This document shows, in pieces, positions 5,898-9,502 of a DNA stretch of 9,502 bases. The position numbers were made by a program, and so were the translations under genes. This DNA is from Acetobacteraceae bacterium (lineage in GTDB: Bacteria; Pseudomonadota; Alphaproteobacteria; Acetobacterales; Acetobacteraceae). The stretch is taken from positions 1 to 9,502 of the forward strand of contig CANJXD010000198.1 of assembly GCA_947478535.1 (NCBI GenBank). Reading direction: 5' to 3'. A model generated the notes under the pieces. The model ran no database searches. It worked only from the letters and a program-made list of their open reading frames with translations, and was not told the origin of the DNA. Position 1 is the first letter of the stretch; the number at the start of each line of letters is the position of its first letter.

Positions 5898-6701
5898 ATG
5901 GGCCATATCACCGCGCCCCCAGGGGGGGCGGCACAGACCGGGCTGGCATATTCGGGAGCGGTAGCGCCGGGCGTCGCGATTATCCTCGCCGCGGGGCGAG
6001 GGGCTCGGATGGCCTCCACCATCCCGAAGGCTCTGCAACCCCTGGGCGGGGTGCCGATCCTGCGTCGCATGCTCGATGCTGCGGCGCCGGTCTTCGGGCG
6101 TGCCATCGTGGTGGCGGAGCCGGAGATGGCGGGCATCGCCGCCGCCGCCGCGCCCTACCCCACGGTCATCCAGCGGGAAGCATTGGGCAGCGCCAATGCC
6201 GCACTCCAGGCGGCGCCGATGCTCTCGGGCTTCCGGGGGGATGCCGTGGTGCTGCCGGCGGATACCCCGCTGATCGGCCGCGCCACCCTGGCCCGCATGC
6301 GCGAAGCACGGGCGGATGGCGCGCATCTCGTGCTGCTCGCGGTGCGGCCGCGCCATCCTGGGCGGCATGACCGCATCATCGCCTGCCCGGATACCGGCAT
6401 CGTCGAACGCCTGGTGGATTGGGCGGACTCGACGGTGGCGGAACGCGCCATCGGCCTTTGCCATGCTGGCGTCTTCTGCGCCCGCAGCGTCGATCTGTTC
6501 CGCTGGCTTCGCTGCGTGCGCCCCTATCAGGGCGGCGGTGAGCATCGGCTGAACGACATCGTCGCCATCGCGCGGGAGGAACGGCGCATCGTCATCGCGG
6601 TGGAAGGGCCGGAGGAGGAGTTGCTCTGCGTCGATACCCCGGAAGCCTTCGCCGCTGCCGAAGCGAGCTTGCAGAATGCAACGCCCGCGCTGGCGGCCTG
6701 A
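5898..6701 (+). CDS. Free-standing GlmU-like nucleotidyltransferase domain
   Basis: This is a 267-residue sugar-phosphate nucleotidyltransferase (Rossmann-like GT-A fold), resembling only the N-terminal uridylyltransferase half of GlmU; there is no left-handed beta-helix acetyltransferase half. Visible motifs are LAAGRGARM (30-38) and IPK (42-44) for nucleotide binding, Q92 and LGSAN (96-100, for Q..LGTAH in GlmU), ADTPLI (121-126, D122 at the metal-binding Asp), HDRI...GIVERLVDWADS (157-178), then HAGVF where GlmU has NTG/NSG (His189 for Asn), GEHRLNDIVAIA, and a terminal CVDTPEAF in place of the usual VN. A 24-residue Gly/Ala-rich extension precedes the domain. The changed sugar-site Asn suggests a substrate other than GlcNAc-1-phosphate. 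Other GT-A nucleotidyltransferases remain possible. It is preceded by a sigma-54 promoter and followed after 110 bases by the catabolic operon. Its biological role is unknown. Confidence 0.75.
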   Translation: MGHITAPPGGAAQTGLAYSGAVAPGVAIILAAGRGARMASTIPKALQPLGGVPILRRMLDAAAPVFGRAIVVAEPEMAGIAAAAAPYPTVIQREALGSANAALQAAPMLSGFRGDAVVLPADTPLIGRATLARMREARADGAHLVLLAVRPRHPGRHDRIIACPDTGIVERLVDWADSTVAERAIGLCHAGVFCARSVDLFRWLRCVRPYQGGGEHRLNDIVAIAREERRIVIAVEGPEEELLCVDTPEAFAAAEASLQNATPALAA

Positions 6702-6710
6702 AGGGCCGCC
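6692..6710 (+). other. Hairpin overlapping the stop codon of the GlmU-like gene
   Basis: GGCGGCC (6692-6698) pairs perfectly with GGCCGCC (6704-6710) around a 5-base loop that holds the TGA stop. There is no T-run, so it is at best a weak terminator or a 3' stabilising hairpin. Confidence 0.35.
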
Positions 6711-6756
6711 TGGACAAGACGAGGATTCGCACCCTGCAACCGATCGCAGAGCGCGA

Positions 6757-6785
6757 TTGACAGCCATGGCCTGACCGCCTCCCAT
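6757..6785 (+). promoter_or_regulatory. Possible promoter -35 for the catabolic operon
   Basis: TTGACA (6757-6762) is a perfect -35 hexamer, but the sequence 16-18 bases downstream (around 6779-6786) is C-rich and a poor -10. It overlaps a small inverted repeat ATCGC/GCGAT (6743-6757) that could be an operator. Start by an activator-dependent promoter is possible. Confidence 0.2.
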
Positions 6786-6815
6786 CCCTGCCAACCAGGG
6801 AGGATCAGGCCATGG
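6764..6815 (+). promoter_or_regulatory. Inverted repeat enclosing the ribosome site and start codon of the receptor gene
   Basis: CCATGGCCTGA (6764-6774) and TCAGGCCATGG (6805-6815) are perfect 11-base reverse complements; the right arm contains the ATG at 6812. Inside, CCTCCC (6778-6783) is complementary to the Shine-Dalgarno GGGAGG (6798-6803), and CCCTG (6785-6789) to CAGGG. In an RNA that starts upstream of 6764, both ribosome site and start codon would be paired, a layout expected for translational control. At the DNA level it could instead be an operator. Confidence 0.5.
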
Positions 6816-7780
6816 ATCGCAGGATCATGTTGGGCGCGGGGCTCGGCGTGCTGGCCCAGCACAGCTTGGCGCGCGCGCAATCCACGCGGCCGGTCCGGCT
6901 CGTGGTGCCGGCGGCGCCGGGGGGCGCCATCGACGTGATCGGCCGGCTTTACGCCCAGCGCCTCGGCGCGCGGGGTGGCCCGGCCTGGGTGATCGAGAAC
7001 CGGGCCGGCGGCAACAACACCATCGGCGCCGCTGAGATCGCGCGCAGCGCGCCGGATGGCACCAGCTTCCTGATCAATGCGGATATCCACCTGATGGGCA
7101 GCCGCGTCGTGCGCGGGCTGACCTACGATCCGATCGCGGATTTCACCCCCATCGCGCGGCTCGCCACGGCGCCGCTGCTCATCGTCGGTCATCCCGAAGC
7201 CTCCCGCGCCCGGACGTTGGCCGAACTCGGGGAGCAGATGCGGCGGGACCCCCGGCACTACGCGCTGTCCACCTCCGGCGCCGGATCAATGGCGCATCTG
7301 GCGGCGGAAGGGCTGAAGCGGCGGCTGGGTGCACCGGAAGCGACAGTCGCGCATTACCGGGGTACGGCGCCGGCCATCAATGACGTGGTCGCGGGCAATG
7401 TGGCGCTGATGGTGGCGCCGCTGCTCTCCGCGCAGCCTCTGGTGCAGGCGGGCCGGCTACGCGCGTTCGCCCTGGTGTCCGCCACCCGCAGCGCCGCGAT
7501 GCCGGAGGTGCCGACAGCGGCGGAGGCGGGGGTCACGGGCCTCGATTTCCTGCTTTGGTACGCGGTCTGGGGCCCCAAGGGCCGGCCGGCCGGCACGGCG
7601 GATACGCTGGCCCGCCAGCTGAACGAGATTGGACGGGACCCTGACATCGCGCGCCGCCTGGTGGAGATGGGCGCCGACGCCTTCACCACGGACACCCCCG
7701 CCGCCTTCGCCGCCTTCATCGCCAGCGAGAACGCGAAGAACGGCCGCATCGCCGATGAGGCCGGGATTCAGCCGGAGTGA
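6812..7780 (+). CDS. Bug/TctC-type periplasmic receptor (tripartite tricarboxylate transporter family)
   Basis: This is a periplasmic solute receptor of the Bug family, which usually binds carboxylates, including aromatic acids, and delivers them to a TctAB-type membrane pair. The length of 322 residues is typical. Residues 1-22 form a signal peptide with RR near the start and likely cleavage after ARA (22/23). Family motifs are RLVVPAAPGGAIDVIGR (29-45), VIENRAGGNNTIGA (60-73), the following SAPDG, YDPIADFTPIARLA, and YRGTAPAINDVVAGNVALM. GGGAGG-type ribosome site GGGAGG (6798-6803) is 8 bases before the ATG at 6812. No TctA or TctB gene is in the window, so it is an orphan receptor here, as is common in Acetobacteraceae and Burkholderiales. 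Its stop overlaps the next start by four bases, so it probably supplies the aromatic substrate of the following monooxygenase. Confidence 0.92.
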   Translation: MDRRIMLGAGLGVLAQHSLARAQSTRPVRLVVPAAPGGAIDVIGRLYAQRLGARGGPAWVIENRAGGNNTIGAAEIARSAPDGTSFLINADIHLMGSRVVRGLTYDPIADFTPIARLATAPLLIVGHPEASRARTLAELGEQMRRDPRHYALSTSGAGSMAHLAAEGLKRRLGAPEATVAHYRGTAPAINDVVAGNVALMVAPLLSAQPLVQAGRLRAFALVSATRSAAMPEVPTAAEAGVTGLDFLLWYAVWGPKGRPAGTADTLARQLNEIGRDPDIARRLVEMGADAFTTDTPAAFAAFIASENAKNGRIADEAGIQPE

Positions 7781-8979
7781 GCGAGACCCCGATCCTGATC
7801 GCCGGCGGCGGCATCGGTGGCCTCGCCACCGCGCTCGGCCTGGCGCGGCAGGGATTTTCTTCCGTCGTGCTGGAAAAGGCCGCGGTGATGGGGGAGGTGG
7901 GGGCGGGCATCCAGCTCGGCCCCAATGCCTTCCACGCCTTCGATTGGCTCGGCGTCGGCGATACCGCGCGGGCCATGGCGATCTATGTGGACCAGCTGCG
8001 GCTGATGGATGCGCTGACGGCGGAGGAAATCTGCCACATCGACCTCGGGGAGGATTTTCGCGCCCGCTTCGCCAACCCCTATGCCGTGATCCATCGCGGC
8101 GACCTGCACGGCGTGTTTTTGCAAGGCTGCCGTCGCAGCGATCTCGTCACGCTGCGGACCTCGGCAGAGGTGGTGGGCTATGCGCAGGATGGGGCGGGCG
8201 TGACCGCCATGCTCGCGGATGGCGAAAGGCTGCGCGGGCGGGCGCTGGTCGGCGCCGATGGGCTGTGGTCGAAGGTGCGGCGGCAGCTGGTGGGGGATGG
8301 GGCGCCGCGGGTATCCGGCCATACCACCTATCGCAGCGTCATCCCGACGGAGGACATGCCGGAGGATCTGCGCTGGAACGCGGCAACACTGTGGGCAGGG
8401 CCGAAATGCCACATCGTCCATTATCCCCTGCAGGGCTGGAAGACCTTCAACCTCGTCGTCACCTACCACAATGACGCGCCGGAGCCCGTCGCCGGCAAGC
8501 CGGTGGCGGCGGAGGAGGTGTTTTGCGGGTTCACCCATGTCCATCCCCTGGCGCGGCGGATCATCGAACGCGGGCGCGACTGGAAGCTCTGGGTGCTGTG
8601 CGACCGCGATCCGATCGAGCAATGGGTGGAGGGCCGCGTCGCGCTGCTCGGTGATGCCGCGCATCCGATGCTGCAATACATGGCCCAGGGCGCCTGCATG
8701 GCGATGGAGGATGCCGTCTGCCTCGCGCAGTCCCTGGCCGAACACCAGGGCGATGTAGCGCCGGCGCTCGGCGCCTATCGCACGCGGCGGGTGCTGCGGA
8801 CGGCCAGGGTGCAGTTGCAGTCCCGCGCCATCGGCGACCATGTCTACCACCCCGCCGGCGCCCATGCGGCCTTGCGGAATTCCATCATGGCGGCGAAATC
8901 GCAGGCGGAATGGCGGGACACACTCGCCTGGCTCTATGGCGGCTCCGGCCTCGGTTCATCACAGGGACGACAAGCATGA
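7777..8979 (+). CDS. FAD monooxygenase, 3-hydroxybenzoate 6-hydroxylase type
   Basis: This is a cytoplasmic class A flavoprotein hydroxylase; the closest remembered relatives (3HB6H, also named NagX, XlnD or MhbM) use NADH and oxygen to turn 3-hydroxybenzoate into gentisate. The length of 400 residues is usual. The FAD-binding Rossmann motif GGGIGG is at 10-15, EVGAGIQLGPNA follows, GADG is at 159-162, and GDAAHP with the FAD ribityl site is at 292-297. From memory, the R. jostii enzyme uses His213, Tyr217 and Gln301 around the substrate; here the same segments give H212 and Y216 (CHIVHYPL) and Q300 (PMLQYMAQGA). Start is GTG at 7777, inside the overlap GTGA with the receptor stop, and the end overlaps the aldolase ATG as ATGA. 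Related salicylate or 6-hydroxynicotinate hydroxylases are alternatives. Neither gentisate dioxygenase nor isomerase is visible in the window. Confidence 0.88.
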   Translation: MSETPILIAGGGIGGLATALGLARQGFSSVVLEKAAVMGEVGAGIQLGPNAFHAFDWLGVGDTARAMAIYVDQLRLMDALTAEEICHIDLGEDFRARFANPYAVIHRGDLHGVFLQGCRRSDLVTLRTSAEVVGYAQDGAGVTAMLADGERLRGRALVGADGLWSKVRRQLVGDGAPRVSGHTTYRSVIPTEDMPEDLRWNAATLWAGPKCHIVHYPLQGWKTFNLVVTYHNDAPEPVAGKPVAAEEVFCGFTHVHPLARRIIERGRDWKLWVLCDRDPIEQWVEGRVALLGDAAHPMLQYMAQGACMAMEDAVCLAQSLAEHQGDVAPALGAYRTRRVLRTARVQLQSRAIGDHVYHPAGAHAALRNSIMAAKSQAEWRDTLAWLYGGSGLGSSQGRQA

Positions 8980-9502
8980 GTTCTGACGCCGTCGCGCATG
9001 CGATCCGCGAGCTGGTCATCGCCAACCGCATCCTGGCGCGGGAGGATGTGATCGACGATTTCGGCCATGTCAGCCTTCGCCACCCGGAACGGCCGGATCG
9101 CTACTTCCTCAGCCGCAGCCGCAGCCCGGTGGCGGTGACCAGCGACGACATCATGGAATTCGAGCTGGACGGCACGCCGGTCGCGCAGAACGGGCGGCGG
9201 ATGTATTCCGAACGCGCCATCCACAGCGGCATCTACATGGCGCGTCCGGATGTGCGGTCCGTGGTGCATCATCACGCGCGGTCCGTCATTCCCTTCACCG
9301 TGACGAAGCTTGAGCTGAAGCCAGTGTTCCACATGGGCAGCGTGATGGGCCCTGTCGTGCCGATGTGGGACAGCCAGGACGAATTCGGCGACACCAACAT
9401 GCTGGTGGACGACCTGCCGCGCGGGCATTCGCTGGCGCGGGCGCTCGGGCCGCATCGCAGCGTGCTGCTGGCCCGCCACGGCGCCTGCAATGTCGGCACC
9501 AA
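8976..9502 (+). CDS. Class II aldolase / decarboxylase-family protein (partial, 3' end outside window)
   Basis: The reading frame is open to the window end (175 complete codons; the family is usually 210-260 residues). The family comprises zinc-dependent aldolases such as fuculose-phosphate aldolase, and decarboxylases of hydroxylated aromatic acids such as dihydroxyphthalate decarboxylase. Visible are GHVSLRHP (30-37), the catalytic Glu E79 in YSERAIHSGIY, the zinc HxH at H98/H100 in VVHHHARS (19 residues after E79, as in fuculose aldolase), and the third zinc His H168 in LLARHGACNVG. The ATG at 8976 overlaps the monooxygenase stop (ATGA), with AGGGA (8963-8967) 8 bases upstream. Being translationally coupled to a ring hydroxylase favours an aromatic or ring-derived substrate over a sugar phosphate; that is an inference. 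Confidence 0.87.
   Translation, partial: MSSDAVAHAIRELVIANRILAREDVIDDFGHVSLRHPERPDRYFLSRSRSPVAVTSDDIMEFELDGTPVAQNGRRMYSERAIHSGIYMARPDVRSVVHHHARSVIPFTVTKLELKPVFHMGSVMGPVVPMWDSQDEFGDTNMLVDDLPRGHSLARALGPHRSVLLARHGACNVGT

Noticed and set aside
5892..6794. 300-codon minus-strand frame opposite the GlmU-like gene
   Set aside because: The opposite strand has convincing nucleotidyltransferase motifs and a good ribosome site; this frame has neither.

Overview
The window comes from a GC-rich alphaproteobacterial chromosome, most likely Acetobacteraceae (Roseomonas-like). This rests on codon use dominated by GC third positions, on a membrane-anchored CycM-type cytochrome c beside a monofunctional prephenate dehydratase, on an alphaproteobacterial-type ACT domain in that dehydratase, and on an orphan tripartite-tricarboxylate receptor. 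The family assignment is an inference from protein style; no rRNA or other marker is present.

Left half (1-4676, minus strand). Reading leftwards, four genes form a likely operon: membrane-anchored cytochrome c (4676-4140), a HisN-type histidinol-phosphatase of the inositol-monophosphatase family (4132-3350), a YejA-like oligopeptide-binding protein with a twin-arginine leader (3302-1446) and the YejB permease (1203-91). YejE and YejF would be expected to the left of the window. The 242-base gap between yejA and yejB is filled by a large inverted element: two copies of a double-hairpin repeat point outward from a 23-bp perfect inverted repeat. A third copy lies just beyond the yejB stop. The stems differ between copies by compensated base-pair changes.

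Middle (4677-6811). A divergent intergenic region separates the minus-strand operon from pheA (prephenate dehydratase, phenylalanine synthesis). After pheA comes a short AT-rich island, then a good match to a sigma-54 promoter (GG-N10-GC), then a free-standing GlmU-like nucleotidyltransferase domain of 267 residues with no acyltransferase domain and an altered sugar-site residue.

Right half (6812-9502, plus strand). Three tightly overlapping genes (GTGA and ATGA overlaps) form an aromatic-acid catabolic operon: a Bug/TctC-type periplasmic receptor, a FAD monooxygenase closely resembling 3-hydroxybenzoate 6-hydroxylase, and a class II aldolase/decarboxylase-family enzyme cut by the window end. 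The ribosome-binding site and start codon of the first gene lie inside a strong inverted repeat that could mask them in a longer transcript.

No tRNA, rRNA, CRISPR array, transposase or phage gene was seen. The most unusual items are the double-hairpin repeat family in the yej operon, the sigma-54 promoter in front of the orphan GlmU-like domain, and the start-site hairpin of the catabolic operon.
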